DNA of 64,000 nucleotides from JANMJD01 sp963828405 (GCA_963828405.1 CAWHEG010000027.1:9289-73288), one strand, 5' to 3'; positions 1 to 8,901 are shown, numbered from the stretch's first letter. The notes: generated by a model not told the origin, from the letters alone. Numbers and translations are program-made.

Positions 1-418
1 GGTGGGCCCGGTGGTGGTTTCGACCGCACGGAGATCCAGTCGTCGATGAACGACTTCACCGCCTGCCTGCGCGACAACGGTCTGACGGTCGATGACATCA
101 CCTTCGGCGGCGGCCCCGGCGGTGGAAACGGCGGCGGGTTCGGCGGTGGTCAGGCCGGTGGCTCCGACGCCGGTACCGCCAGTAGCGTTCCCGGGGGGAC
201 GACCCCCGATGGCAGCGTTCCGCCTGGCGGATTCGACCGTCAACGGACGCCCGGCGATGGCGACGGTCCGGGTGGTGCAGGGTTCGACCCGACGGCGCGG
301 ATGATCGAGCGCCTCGGTCTCGACGCCACCGATCCCGGCCGTCGCCGCGGCGATGGAGGCCTGCCAGCCGATTCTGACGGCTGCGTTCCAGCCGACGACC
401 ACCACGACCACAGGGTGA
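1..418 (+). pseudogene. Small secreted Gly-rich protein (CLRDNG type), 5'-truncated by window edge, frameshifted
   Basis: The frame is open from the left edge and reads FDRTEIQSSMNDFTACLRDNG, then a Gly-rich stretch, then MIERLGLDATDP up to base 336. From base 338 the next frame continues naturally as AVAAAMEACQPILTAAF followed by a Thr-rich tail, ending in TGA at 416-418. One extra G at 337-338 explains the switch. The C(L/M)R(D/E)NG...EAC pair of cysteine motifs is typical of small exported proteins encoded just upstream of MacB-type exporters in actinobacteria (family knowledge). The stop overlaps the next start as TGATG, so the pair is translationally coupled. Its function is unknown. The indel may be a sequence error. 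The uninterrupted reading through 46-1986 is an artefact of this shift. Confidence 0.6.
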
Positions 419-1986
419 TGGGTCGCCTCGGGAAGGCGGCGCTGCTCGGAGTGCTCGTCGCCGGTTCGGCGGCGGGCGGAGCCGTGGCCGCCAGGGCCGG
501 CAACGAGACCAGCGAGCCGCAGGATGCGGCGACGGCGACGCTGTCGACGATCGCCGTCGAGCAACGCGATCTGGTGACCTACGACGAGACCGACGCCACG
601 CTCGGTTTCACATCGTCGGCAACGGTGTCGGCGCCCGTCGCCGGCACGATCACCGCGATTCTCGACGAGGGCCAGACGGTCGACGCGGGAACGACGGTGG
701 CGAGCATCGATGGAGCGCCGGTGGTTGCGATGATCGGTGACATCCCCGGCTATCGCGCCCTGTCGACGTCGTCGACCGACGGTGCCGACGTCCGACAGTT
801 GGAGGCGAACCTCGTTGCGCTCGGGTTCGATCCCGACGGGGAGATCGAGATCGACACGAGCTTCGACGACGCGACTGCGGCCGCAGTGACCCGCTGGGAG
901 AACGGTCTCGGCCTCACCGGTGATGGTCAGGTGCCCCAGAGCGAGGTCGTCTTCATCCCCGGGCGTCTGCTCGTCGACACCATCTCGGGCCGGGTCGGTG
1001 GCACGACGTCCGCCGGCGCGGCGTTGTTCACGGCCCGCCTCGCGGAGCGCAGATTCCTGGTCTCCGCGACCCGTTCCGCAGGTGCGGTGGTCGATCGCTT
1101 CGCCACGCCTGGCACAGCGGTGACCACGGGCACCGTGTTGTTCTGGGAAGGTGGTTACCCGGTCGCCGCCGTCGAGGGCGACGCCGCCGCGCGTCCCGCG
1201 CTCGACCGCGATCTGCGGCTCGGCGTCTCGGACGGCGCCGACGTCCATCTGTTGGAGCAGATGCTCGCCGCCGGTGGTTTCGATCCGGACGGCCAGATGA
1301 GGATCGACGACCAGTTCGATGCGGCAACCGAGGCGGCCGTCTACCGCTGGTGGGGCTCGCTCGGGGAAGCGGCAGCGGGCGGGAGCGGCGCTTCGCTGGG
1401 GACGGATGGCATCGTCGTGCCGTCGGGAAGTCTGGCGGTGGTGCCGTCCGGGTTGTTCGTCGGCGCCCCTGCCCTCGCATCGGGCACGCCGATCGCCCAT
1501 GACGCCGTCGCCCTCTCGCTGACCACTGCGGCTCGGTTGGTCACCACCTCGGCACCGATCAACGATGCGACGTTCGCGCTCGGGGCGTCGATCACGGTGG
1601 TCTTCCCCGACGGTTCGCAAGGCAACGGAACGATCGTCAAGGTGGGCACCGTCGCCTCGAATCCCGGCCAGCCGGGGGACACTCCCACTGTGCCGATCGA
1701 CATCGACGTCGATCAGATCCCCGAGTCGGTCGATTCGTTCGTCCAGATCCCGGTGACCCTCAGGGTGGTCAACGAGGAAGCAAAGAACGCGCTCGTCGTG
1801 CCGGTGAGCGCTCTCGTTGCGCTCGCCGAAGGCGGATTCGCCGTCGAGGTCGTCACCGGCAAGCAACCCGACGGCACCGATGCCACCAAGTTGGTCGCCG
1901 CGACGCCGGGGCTGTTCGCCGACGGCTTCGTCGCCGTGACCGCCGATCAGCTCAAGGCCGGCGACGTGGTGGTCGTGCCGTCATGA
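418..1986 (+). CDS. HlyD-like efflux adaptor with two peptidoglycan-binding domains
   Basis: This is a 522-residue membrane-anchored periplasmic adaptor for the ABC exporter that follows. It has an N-terminal transmembrane or signal segment (about residues 6-27), then a biotinyl-lipoyl-like hairpin half (ATVSAPVAGTITAI...GQTVDAGTTVASIDG). Two PG_binding_1-like modules follow, recognisable as DGADVRQLEANLVALGF and DGADVHLLEQMLAAGGF, and the C-terminus holds a beta-barrel region. The start at 418 is chosen because ATG overlaps the upstream TGA (TGATG) and is followed at once by a basic, hydrophobic signal; a longer in-frame reading is created by the upstream frameshift. The 3' end overlaps the ATPase gene by 4 bases (ATGA). 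The exported substrate cannot be told from sequence. Confidence 0.75.
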   Translation: MGRLGKAALLGVLVAGSAAGGAVAARAGNETSEPQDAATATLSTIAVEQRDLVTYDETDATLGFTSSATVSAPVAGTITAILDEGQTVDAGTTVASIDGAPVVAMIGDIPGYRALSTSSTDGADVRQLEANLVALGFDPDGEIEIDTSFDDATAAAVTRWENGLGLTGDGQVPQSEVVFIPGRLLVDTISGRVGGTTSAGAALFTARLAERRFLVSATRSAGAVVDRFATPGTAVTTGTVLFWEGGYPVAAVEGDAAARPALDRDLRLGVSDGADVHLLEQMLAAGGFDPDGQMRIDDQFDAATEAAVYRWWGSLGEAAAGGSGASLGTDGIVVPSGSLAVVPSGLFVGAPALASGTPIAHDAVALSLTTAARLVTTSAPINDATFALGASITVVFPDGSQGNGTIVKVGTVASNPGQPGDTPTVPIDIDVDQIPESVDSFVQIPVTLRVVNEEAKNALVVPVSALVALAEGGFAVEVVTGKQPDGTDATKLVAATPGLFADGFVAVTADQLKAGDVVVVPS

Positions 1987-2717
1987 ACGAGGCACCGACG
2001 ACCGGGGATGCCGACGCCGCGTTGCAGCTGACCGACGTCGTCAAGGAGTACCCGGGCGACCCCCCGATCCGGGCGCTCGACTCGGTGTCGTTGCGCGTCG
2101 AACGTGGCGAGTTGGCGGCGATCGTCGGCCCGTCAGGTTCGGGCAAGTCGACGTTGTTGCACATCATGGGCACCCTCGATCGGCCGACGAGCGGGTCCGT
2201 GCGGTTGTCGGGTGTCGAGGCGTCGAGGCTCGGCGACAAGCAGCTGTCTGCGGTGCGGGCCAACCTGATCGGGTTCGTCTTCCAACAGTTCTTCCTCCTC
2301 GAGGCGATGCCGGCGCTCGACAACGTCGCCAACGGGCTGCTCTATCGGGGCGTCTCGCCCGCAGCCCGCCGCGCCGCGGCGACCGAGGCGCTGCAACGCG
2401 TCGGACTGGGTAACCGACTGCGCCATCTGCCCAATCAACTCTCCGGTGGCGAGCGCCAACGCGTCGCCATCGCCCGGGCGCTGGTCAACCGCCCTTCGAT
2501 CATCCTCGCCGACGAGCCGACGGGCAACCTCGACTCACGTTCGGGCGCTGCGGTACTCGACCTCATCCGCGAGTTGCACGCCGAAGGCCGCACCATCGTG
2601 ATCATCACCCACGACCGCGAGGTCGCCGCGTCACTCCCGCGGCGGATCTCGGTGCTCGACGGACGGATCGAGTCGGACAACGCCGATCACCGCCTGGTGA
2701 CGGGTGGCGCGGTATGA
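1983..2717 (+). CDS. ABC transporter ATP-binding protein, MacB/LolD type
   Basis: A 244-residue ATPase that powers the exporter formed with the permease at 2714. Walker A is GPSGSGKST (residues 49-57), the signature is LSGGERQRVAIARAL and Walker B is IILADEPTGNLD, followed by an H-loop histidine in IITHD. Length and motifs match the LolD/MacB group, which moves lipids, lipoproteins or peptides across the envelope rather than importing solutes. The gene sits between adaptor and permease with 4-base ATGA overlaps on both sides, so the genes form one translationally coupled operon. Confidence 0.9.
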   Translation: MNEAPTTGDADAALQLTDVVKEYPGDPPIRALDSVSLRVERGELAAIVGPSGSGKSTLLHIMGTLDRPTSGSVRLSGVEASRLGDKQLSAVRANLIGFVFQQFFLLEAMPALDNVANGLLYRGVSPAARRAAATEALQRVGLGNRLRHLPNQLSGGERQRVAIARALVNRPSIILADEPTGNLDSRSGAAVLDLIRELHAEGRTIVIITHDREVAASLPRRISVLDGRIESDNADHRLVTGGAV

Positions 2718-3925
2718 CGAGCATCTCGATCTCGCTCGAACCGTCGCGACTGCGTCTCGGCGACGTCTTGCGGGTCGGGTCGCTCGGCCTGCGGATGCGG
2801 CGCCTGCGAACCGGGCTCTCGACGCTCGGCATCGCCATCGGCATCGCCGCCATGGTCGGTGTACTCGGCCTGTCCGCGTCGTCGCGTGAAGACCTGCAGG
2901 TGAAGATCCGCGCCCTCGGCACGAACCTGTTGTCGGTCCAGGCGGGCCAAGGATTCGGGCGTGGGTCGGGAGAGCTGCCGAGCACCGCCGTGGCGATGGT
3001 CAGCCGCATCAAGCCCGTCACCGCAGTGAGCTCGTTGGCGAGCGTCACCACCGTCGTGCGCCGCTCCGACGCCGTGTCCGAAGGCGTCACGGGCGGAATC
3101 GCCACGTTCGCCACCGACCCAGGTCTGCTGGCGACCCTCCACGGAACCGTCGCCGACGGCAAATGGCTCGACGCGGCGACCGCCGAGTATCCCGCAGTCG
3201 TGCTCGGGTCGGTCGCCGCGCAAAAGCTCGGCATCATCGACGTCGCCGACGGGCTGCGAGTGCTGATCGGCGATCAGTGGTTCGCGGTGATCGGAATTCT
3301 CAACCCGATCGGCGCCGCGGAAGGCCTCGACCGGGCAGCGCTCGTCGGCATCGGCGCCGCCCAGAGCTACGTCGTCGGCGACACCGTCGTACCCGAGACC
3401 ATCTACGTCCGAACCGCCAACGGTGCCACCGAAGCGGTCGGCGGCGTCCTCGCCGCGACCATCAACCCGGCGACACCCGAGGAGGTCGAGGTCTCCCGCC
3501 CGTCCGACGCGCTCGCTGCGGAAGAGGCTGCCAACACGGCGTTCACGTCGCTGTTCCTCGGCCTCGGCGCGATCGCGCTCCTGGTCGGTGGCATCGGCAT
3601 CGCCAACGTGATGGTCATCGCCGTGATCGAGCGTCGCAGCGAGATCGGCCTGCGGCGGGCGTTGGGCGCGACCCGTGCCCACATTCGCCGCCAGTTCCTC
3701 ACCGAAGCGGTCCTCCTCGCAGGCGCAGGCGGCGTGGTCGGTGTCGCCCTCGGCGCTGCGGTGACCTGGCTCTACGCCACGACTCAACACTGGCCGATCG
3801 TGATTCCGCCTGTCGCGCTCGTCGGCGGTGTCGTCGCGGCCGTGGTGATCGGTGCCCTGGCGGGGCTCTACCCGGCGGCGAGGGCCGCCCGGCTCCCGCC
3901 GACCGAAGCACTGAGGTCGAACTGA
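2714..3925 (+). CDS. ABC transporter permease, MacB/FtsX family
   Basis: A 403-residue permease with the MacB layout: one transmembrane segment near the N-terminus (LSTLGIAIGIAAMVGVLGL), a large extracytoplasmic domain (about residues 60-280), then three C-terminal segments. The FtsX core includes IGIANVMVIAVIERRSEIGLRRALGA, the region that couples to the ATPase, and the end GLYPAARAARLPPTEALR is typical of the family. ATG overlaps the ATPase stop (ATGA). With the two adaptors it should form an envelope-spanning MacAB-like pump. The substrate is unknown. Confidence 0.9.
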   Translation: MTSISISLEPSRLRLGDVLRVGSLGLRMRRLRTGLSTLGIAIGIAAMVGVLGLSASSREDLQVKIRALGTNLLSVQAGQGFGRGSGELPSTAVAMVSRIKPVTAVSSLASVTTVVRRSDAVSEGVTGGIATFATDPGLLATLHGTVADGKWLDAATAEYPAVVLGSVAAQKLGIIDVADGLRVLIGDQWFAVIGILNPIGAAEGLDRAALVGIGAAQSYVVGDTVVPETIYVRTANGATEAVGGVLAATINPATPEEVEVSRPSDALAAEEAANTAFTSLFLGLGAIALLVGGIGIANVMVIAVIERRSEIGLRRALGATRAHIRRQFLTEAVLLAGAGGVVGVALGAAVTWLYATTQHWPIVIPPVALVGGVVAAVVIGALAGLYPAARAARLPPTEALRSN

Positions 3926-3926
3926 G

Positions 3927-5429
3927 ATGGCCACCAGATCATCACGCTCACGATCCCTCCGCCGCGGCCTGGTCGCGCTGCTCGCCGTCGGCGCCGTCGT
4001 CGGCGCAGGTGAACTGGTTCGACGCAAGTACTCCGAGGAGACCGCGGTGCCCGTAGCCGCAGCGGAGGTGCTCAAGGCCGCCACCGTCACGATCGGCGAC
4101 CTGTCGACCACCGAACGCCTGAGCGGCTCGGTCGTTCTGTCGGACACCACCGACGTGCTCAACCGAACGCCCACCTCGACCTCGACATCGAGCGGGGCCT
4201 CCGCGAGCCAGGCGGCCGCGACCAACCAATCGACGACCGCCGCAGCGTCGAACTTCGTCGCGGCGGCGGTCCCCGAGCAGGCAGGAGGCACGGCAGATTG
4301 CACCACCGACTCGACCGTGCCGTCTGCGCCACCCGCGAGCGAGCCGGTCGCCCCGACCACGACCACCACGGTCGAGCCGCCGACCACGACCACCGATCCA
4401 TCCGCGCCACCATCGACGACGATCACCGAAACGACGGTGGCGTCCACCGTCACCGAGCCCACCGTCGCCTCGACCGTGCCGGCGACGACCGCGCCATGCA
4501 CGCCGACGTCGACGCCCGGAGGGAGCGTCGCGGGAGGATTCGGCGGCGCCGGGGGTTCGGGCGCGGTAGCAGGCTCGGGGGGCGGCACCTCGAGCGGGGG
4601 CGCGACATCGGTCACTGCACAGACGGTGACGTCGATCCGTTCCGTCGGGCAGACGGTCGAATTGGGCGACGTGCTTTACACGGTCGACGGTCTGCCGGTG
4701 ATCGCGCTCGCCGGCTCCATCCCGGCATGGCGGGCGATGTCGACGTCGTCACCGAATGGAGCGGATGTCTGGCAGTTGGAGGCAAGTCTCGCCGCGCTCG
4801 GATACGACTCAGGCGGTGCGATGGTCGTCGATGCCGATTTCGACAGCCACACGGCGACGGTGGTCAAGGCCTGGCAGAAGGGCAACGGCGTCGAAGAGAC
4901 CGGAACCGTCGAACTGGGAAGCGTCGTCTTCCTGACGCCGGGGACCACGATCATCAGCGTGAACAAGGGTGTCGGCGACTCGGTGCGTGATGGCGACGGC
5001 ATGTTGAGCGTGTCGGCCGACAGCCAGGAGGTGGTGATCGACGTGCCCACCGGCTCGGAACGGGAGATCGTCCCTGGTGGTGTGGTCGACATCGATGGAA
5101 CGGCAGGAACGGTCACCCGATTGCGCTCGTCGTCCGACTCGGGCTCCGTCGCCGTCCAAGCGGTGATCGTGCCTCAGACCCCCCTCGCGGGGGCCACCAA
5201 CGGCTCGACGGTGACGGTCAGACTGACGATCACCGAGGCAACCGGCGTGCTGACCGTTCCGGTCGAAGCGATCGCATCACGCATCGACGGCAATCACGTC
5301 GTCGAGGTACGAGCCGCCGACGGGACCACCACCTGGGTACCGATCGAACTGCTCGGGGTGAGTGGGAACATGGCTGCGATCCGCGGCGACGGTGTCGGCG
5401 AGGGCACGACGGTTCTCCTTCCGGTGTGA
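3927..5429 (+). CDS. Second HlyD-like adaptor with peptidoglycan-binding domain and Thr/Pro-rich insertion
   Basis: A 500-residue paralogue of the adaptor at 418, starting one base after the permease stop. A basic N-terminus and transmembrane segment (residues 12-28) lead to the first half of a lipoyl-like hairpin (TTERLSGSVVLSD). About 150 low-complexity residues rich in Thr, Ser, Pro and Gly follow, and only then the second half (TVTSIRSVGQTVELGDVLYTVDG). A single peptidoglycan-binding module (NGADVWQLEASLAALGY) and a beta-barrel C-terminus complete it. The long insertion between hairpin halves is unusual and may span the cell wall. It is the last gene of the exporter operon. Confidence 0.7.
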   Translation: MATRSSRSRSLRRGLVALLAVGAVVGAGELVRRKYSEETAVPVAAAEVLKAATVTIGDLSTTERLSGSVVLSDTTDVLNRTPTSTSTSSGASASQAAATNQSTTAAASNFVAAAVPEQAGGTADCTTDSTVPSAPPASEPVAPTTTTTVEPPTTTTDPSAPPSTTITETTVASTVTEPTVASTVPATTAPCTPTSTPGGSVAGGFGGAGGSGAVAGSGGGTSSGGATSVTAQTVTSIRSVGQTVELGDVLYTVDGLPVIALAGSIPAWRAMSTSSPNGADVWQLEASLAALGYDSGGAMVVDADFDSHTATVVKAWQKGNGVEETGTVELGSVVFLTPGTTIISVNKGVGDSVRDGDGMLSVSADSQEVVIDVPTGSEREIVPGGVVDIDGTAGTVTRLRSSSDSGSVAVQAVIVPQTPLAGATNGSTVTVRLTITEATGVLTVPVEAIASRIDGNHVVEVRAADGTTTWVPIELLGVSGNMAAIRGDGVGEGTTVLLPV

Positions 5430-5452
5430 CGCGCCGCCGCTGGTCGGCGCGT
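5429..5452. terminator. Hairpin between convergent genes
   Basis: An 8-bp perfect stem, ACGCGCCG paired with CGGCGCGT around an 8-base loop, begins at the stop codon of the exporter operon and ends 11 bases before the 3' end of the convergent reductase gene. There is no T-run. Position favours a bidirectional terminator. Part of it recurs at 25072-25090. Confidence 0.45.
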
Positions 5453-5463
5453 CCGCAGGACGG

Positions 5464-6456
5464 CTACAGGTTGGTCATCCGTTCCTGTGCCTCGGGGTAG
5501 CGGGCACCCTGGATGTCGAGCGCTGATGCGGCGCGTTGAAGCTCGTCGAGCTCGTCGGCAGACAGCTCGACGTCGGCGGCGCCGATGTTCTCCTCCAGCC
5601 GGTGCAGCTTGCGGGTACCCGGGATGGGGACGATCCAGGGTCGCTGGGCGAGGAGCCAGGCGAGGGCGATCTGGCCCGGAGTCGCGCCCTTGCGTTGCGC
5701 GACAGCCGCCAGCAGGTCGATGAGCGCCCGGTTGTGTTCGATCGCCTCGGGCTCGAACCGGGGGATGGTGCTACGGATGTCGTTGCCGGGATCGAAGGTC
5801 GTCGACGTGGAGATGGTTCCGGTGAGGAACCCCTTGCCGAGCGGGCTGAACGGAACGAACCCGATGCCCAGTTCGTCGCACGCCGCCAGCAACCCCTCCT
5901 CGGGTCGCCGCCACCACAACGAGTACTCGCTCTGCACGGCCGCGACCGGTTGGACCGCATGTGCCCGCCTGATCGTCGCGACGGAGGCTTCGGACATGCC
6001 GAAGTGCTTCACCTTGCCCGCCTCGATCAGTTCCCGCACGGCACCGGCGACATCCTCGATCGGCACGTCGGGGTTGACGCGGTGCTGGTAGAAGAGATCG
6101 ATCGAGCCGACCTGAAGTCGTTGCAACGAGGCGTCGGCAACCCGCTTGATGTCCTCGGGGCGGCTGGAGAGCCCGACGTTCCTGCCGGCGTCGTCGAAGG
6201 CGAAGCCGAACTTGGTGGCGATCACGACCTGCTCGCGGAACGGAGCCAACGCCTCCCCGACGAGCTCCTCGTTGATGAACGGGCCGTACACCTCGGCGGT
6301 GTCGAAGAACGTGACGCCGCGGTCGACGGCGGTGCGGATCAGCGAGATCATCTCGCCGCGATCGGGCCGGTCGCTGTAGCCGCCGGTCATGCTCATGCAG
6401 CCGAGCCCGATGGCGGAGACCTCCGGACCGTTCGTGCCCAGGGTGCGTCGTTCCAT
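5464..6456 (-). CDS. Aldo/keto reductase
   Basis: A 330-residue NADPH-dependent oxidoreductase of the aldo/keto reductase superfamily (YajO/Tas-like). The catalytic tetrad is visible: Asp and Tyr in FDTAEVYG, Lys in VVIATKFGF and His in FYQHRVNP. The C-terminus IPGTRKLHRLEENIGA is the usual cofactor-binding segment. The start at 6456 (MERRTLGTNG) is preferred because GGGAG lies about 9 bases upstream and homologues begin there; the in-frame extension to 6501 has no support. The substrate is not predictable. It is a stand-alone gene convergent with the exporter operon. Confidence 0.88.
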   Translation of the reverse strand: MERRTLGTNGPEVSAIGLGCMSMTGGYSDRPDRGEMISLIRTAVDRGVTFFDTAEVYGPFINEELVGEALAPFREQVVIATKFGFAFDDAGRNVGLSSRPEDIKRVADASLQRLQVGSIDLFYQHRVNPDVPIEDVAGAVRELIEAGKVKHFGMSEASVATIRRAHAVQPVAAVQSEYSLWWRRPEEGLLAACDELGIGFVPFSPLGKGFLTGTISTSTTFDPGNDIRSTIPRFEPEAIEHNRALIDLLAAVAQRKGATPGQIALAWLLAQRPWIVPIPGTRKLHRLEENIGAADVELSADELDELQRAASALDIQGARYPEAQERMTNL

Positions 6457-6601
6457 GGTGTCTGCTCCCGTCTCGTCCGACGAGGAGGGCCGTCCCCCCA
6501 CCGGACAAGTGAATCACGGCGCCGGGCCCTCGGCCGACGAGAGGAGCTTCACGCCCCGGTGAGCAGCACCGCCGACGGATCCACCAGCTGGTGCGGGTGA
6601 G

Positions 6602-7000
6602 TCACGCCTCGAGCTGTGCGGCGGTCTGGGCGGTGTCCTCGGTGCCCCGGTAGTAGCAGATCTTGTCGCCGCGGAACCGCCACCAGTGCAGGAGGAGCAT
6701 CGATGCCGTCTTGCCCGTGGCGCGAGCCGTGCTGGCGTAGCGGATGGCGACCATCACGTCGTCGTCGTTCGACGTGAACGACAGCGGGGTGAACTCGGTG
6801 ACCTCCTCGGCCCCGGCAAACTCGGTGAAGAACCGGGGCACCTGGGCCTTGCCGTGGCAGGCGCCGTGCCAGGGGGCCACGGGGACGGCTTCTGCCGACC
6901 AGTCGACGTCGTCGGTGAGCCGGTCGAGGATCGCGGCGACGTCGCCGCGTCCGAACGCCTCGTACACCTGCTGTACGACCTGGATCTTGTGGTCCGACAT
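6602..7000 (-). CDS. SnoaL-like (NTF2 fold) protein
   Basis: A 132-residue single-domain alpha+beta-barrel protein of the SnoaL/ketosteroid isomerase-like group: VYEAFGRGDVAAILDRLTDDVDW opens the cone, and the C-terminal strands include MLLLHWWRFRGDKICYYRGTEDT. A strong Shine-Dalgarno (AGAGGAG) 6-8 bases upstream fixes the start. It is clearly paralogous to the protein at 8902 (shared VDW.AEA, PRFF, TEFT, HWWRF and RG(T/S)EDT). Members range from cyclases and isomerases to proteins with no known activity, so no reaction is assigned. Confidence 0.75.
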   Translation of the reverse strand: MSDHKIQVVQQVYEAFGRGDVAAILDRLTDDVDWSAEAVPVAPWHGACHGKAQVPRFFTEFAGAEEVTEFTPLSFTSNDDDVMVAIRYASTARATGKTASMLLLHWWRFRGDKICYYRGTEDTAQTAAQLEA

Positions 7001-7122
7001 CGAGTTCTCCTCTGGGTAGGTGATCGCCGGTCATTCGCCGCCACCCGGCCGGCGGATCACGCCCGTCAGCGGCGAAGCGCAGACGCCGACGATGCGCCAG
7101 GGGGCGCCGAGGTCGCCCTTGG

Positions 7123-7242
7123 GATGTCATGGTGGCCGTCCGGGGGCGAAGTGATGCCAGAAACTCGGGAAGTGACCACGTTCTGGCATCACTTCGCCCG
7201 CCGGTGGAGGCGTCGCAGGGAGATCCGGGACACCATGACATC
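7123..7242. repeat. Nested inverted repeat (two arm pairs)
   Basis: Outer arms GATGTCATGGTG (7123-7134) and CACCATGACATC (7231-7242) enclose a perfect 19-bp inner pair, 7144-7162 (GGGCGAAGTGATGCCAGAA) and 7181-7199, separated by 18 bases. The right half precedes an antitoxin-like start codon inside the outer arm, and the left half is its mirror image on the minus strand. This fills most of the 314-base gap between the SnoaL-like gene and the HD-GYP regulator. No transposase or flanking target duplication is seen. Confidence 0.8.
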
Positions 7243-7282
7243 GAAGCAGACAACCGTTCGCCTCCCCGAAGACCTGGCCGAG
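7235..7282 (+). pseudogene. 5' remnant of a ribbon-helix-helix antitoxin gene
   Basis: From ATG at 7235 the frame reads MTSKQTTVRLPEDLAE, the typical start of a ribbon-helix-helix (VapB/CopG-like) antitoxin, where TVRLP is the DNA-contacting beta strand. The similarity then stops and the frame runs into the 3' end of the HD-GYP gene, so the helices are missing. No toxin follows. It is best read as the broken front of a lost toxin-antitoxin operon. The inverted repeat around it may contain the old operator. Confidence 0.5.
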
Positions 7283-7314
7283 GTACGCCGGCGACCGGCG
7301 CAGCCCGCCCGGGG

Positions 7315-8847
7315 CTACGGGGTCTCGGGGAGGATGCCGTGTTCGATGGCGTAGAGCGCGGCGGCGCCGCGCGTGGAGACACCGATCTTGGTGTAGACGT
7401 GCTGCACGTGGTGGTCGGCGGTCTTCGTCGAGATGACCAGTCGCCCGGCGATCTGCTTGGTGGTCAAACCGAGGGTGACGAGACGGAGCACCTCGACCTC
7501 CCGGGCGGTCAGTCCCGCCGGTTGAGGTGGTCGCGCCGCTCGGCGGTGCCCGGCGGCGGCGAGCACCCGCTCGACGGCCTCGCCGTCGAGCTGCCCGGCG
7601 GCGCTCATCGACCGCAGCTCGCCGGCGGCGTCGGCCGGTGTGCGGGCGGGGCGGTGCGCCCGCTGCGAGATCATCGCCTGGTAGGCGTCGGCGGCGGCGA
7701 CCACCCGTTGGGCGTCGTCGAGCTGCCCGGCCCCGGAGTGCCGGTGGTAGCCGGAGCCGTCGAGGCGTTCGTGGGCCGCGGCGGCGATCGGGGCGAGATG
7801 GGCGAGCCCGGGGACGCGCCGCAGGAGCTGGTCGGTGACCAGCGCGTGGGTCTCGACCCGGTCGCGTTCGTCGCGGGTGAACGGACCCGGTTTGTCCCAG
7901 ATCGAGTTCGCCACGGCGACACAACCGAGGTCGTGGACGAGCGCCGCGTGTTCGGCCTGCTCCCCTGAGGCCTGACGGGCGAGGTCGGCGACGGCGCGGG
8001 AGTGGCCGTGCCACCACGGCGACTTCAGATCGGCGAAGTCGGCGAGCAGGCAGAGCACGCCGGCGATCTCGGACGGGGTCAGCGGTGCGCATGCCGGCGC
8101 CAGCGCAAGGGCGGCGTCCCACGGATCGACCGGTTCGACCGCCTCCCACCACACCGGCCCGTTGGCGACGACGAGTCCGGCCAGTTCGGGTTCGTAGGCC
8201 TTGCCGCTGCGCGAGGCGACGATCTCGCACCCCCGTTCGACGCCCTCGAGACGGGCGAGCACCTCGAACTCCTGGGCGAGGTGGGCGACACGCATCGGGC
8301 GCGGGATGCCCTCGCCCTTGCGGCCCTCGGGAAGCCCACGCCCGTTCCACCGCTCGAAGTTCGCCGCCAGCGCGGCGCGCACCGACGAATCGAGACCGAG
8401 GCGATCGAGGAAGACGTCGGCGACCTCGCAGGCGCTGCGGAAGTTCGCCTCGGCGGCCTTCTTGCCGCCGGCGAGGATCGACAGCACCGAGCGCAGCCGC
8501 CGCACCCCCGTGGTGCCCGGACCGGCGAGCTCGACCATCATCCGCAGCACGACCATCGGGTTCGACATGTCGTTGCGCAACGATCGGGCGCGCAGCTCGA
8601 TCTCGTCGCCGAACAGCACCGCCGTGTCGAACGCGTGCCCCGTGCAGCCCAGGAAACGCAACGTCGACACCCACCACACCGTCTCGCGTTCGGCCCGATC
8701 GACGCCGGCCACGGCGGCCAGATGCTGGCCGAGCACGGCGGCGCGGAGCTGCGATCCGACCGGCTGGCCGAACGCGTGGTCCTGGGCGACCGCCAACACG
8801 GCCGCCACCTCGACCCTGGTCAGCGTGCTGTGCACGGCACCAACCAT
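7315..8847 (-). CDS. HD-GYP domain protein with C-terminal LuxR-type DNA-binding domain
   Basis: A 510-residue predicted regulator. The first half looks like a degenerate HD-GYP module (GCTGHAFDTAVLFGDE near residue 68; FERWNGRGLPEG near 164). The second half keeps HD (residues 305-306) and HERLDGSGYHRH (359-370), the HD-GYP signature of cyclic-di-GMP phosphodiesterases, though metal ligands and activity are unproven. Residues 446-505 form a LuxR/GerE helix-turn-helix (LTAREVEVLRLVTLGLTTKQIA). The start is uncertain: 8847 is used, and 8892 is an in-frame alternative; neither has a clear Shine-Dalgarno. It is divergent from the SnoaL-like gene at 8902 with a gap of only 54 bases, where GGGGAATTCACCC (8852-8864) is a near-palindrome that could be an operator. 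Confidence 0.75.
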   Translation of the reverse strand: MVGAVHSTLTRVEVAAVLAVAQDHAFGQPVGSQLRAAVLGQHLAAVAGVDRAERETVWWVSTLRFLGCTGHAFDTAVLFGDEIELRARSLRNDMSNPMVVLRMMVELAGPGTTGVRRLRSVLSILAGGKKAAEANFRSACEVADVFLDRLGLDSSVRAALAANFERWNGRGLPEGRKGEGIPRPMRVAHLAQEFEVLARLEGVERGCEIVASRSGKAYEPELAGLVVANGPVWWEAVEPVDPWDAALALAPACAPLTPSEIAGVLCLLADFADLKSPWWHGHSRAVADLARQASGEQAEHAALVHDLGCVAVANSIWDKPGPFTRDERDRVETHALVTDQLLRRVPGLAHLAPIAAAAHERLDGSGYHRHSGAGQLDDAQRVVAAADAYQAMISQRAHRPARTPADAAGELRSMSAAGQLDGEAVERVLAAAGHRRAARPPQPAGLTAREVEVLRLVTLGLTTKQIAGRLVISTKTADHHVQHVYTKIGVSTRGAAALYAIEHGILPETP

Positions 8848-8901
8848 AGATGGGGAATTCACCCGATGCGCCCGACCCCTCGCCGCAGGCATCGTGACGG
8901 C

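Noticed and set aside
46..1986. One continuous 646-residue protein
   Set aside because: The first 120 codons belong to a different small protein in which one extra base shifts the frame. The adaptor itself starts at 418, overlapping that protein's stop.
2687..4615. Long minus-strand frame opposite the exporter genes
   Set aside because: It lies antisense to clear ABC permease and adaptor genes and has biased low-complexity composition; it is an effect of high GC content.
7123..7242. Nested inverted repeat as ends of an insertion sequence
   Set aside because: There is no transposase frame between or near the arms and no target-site duplication is visible.
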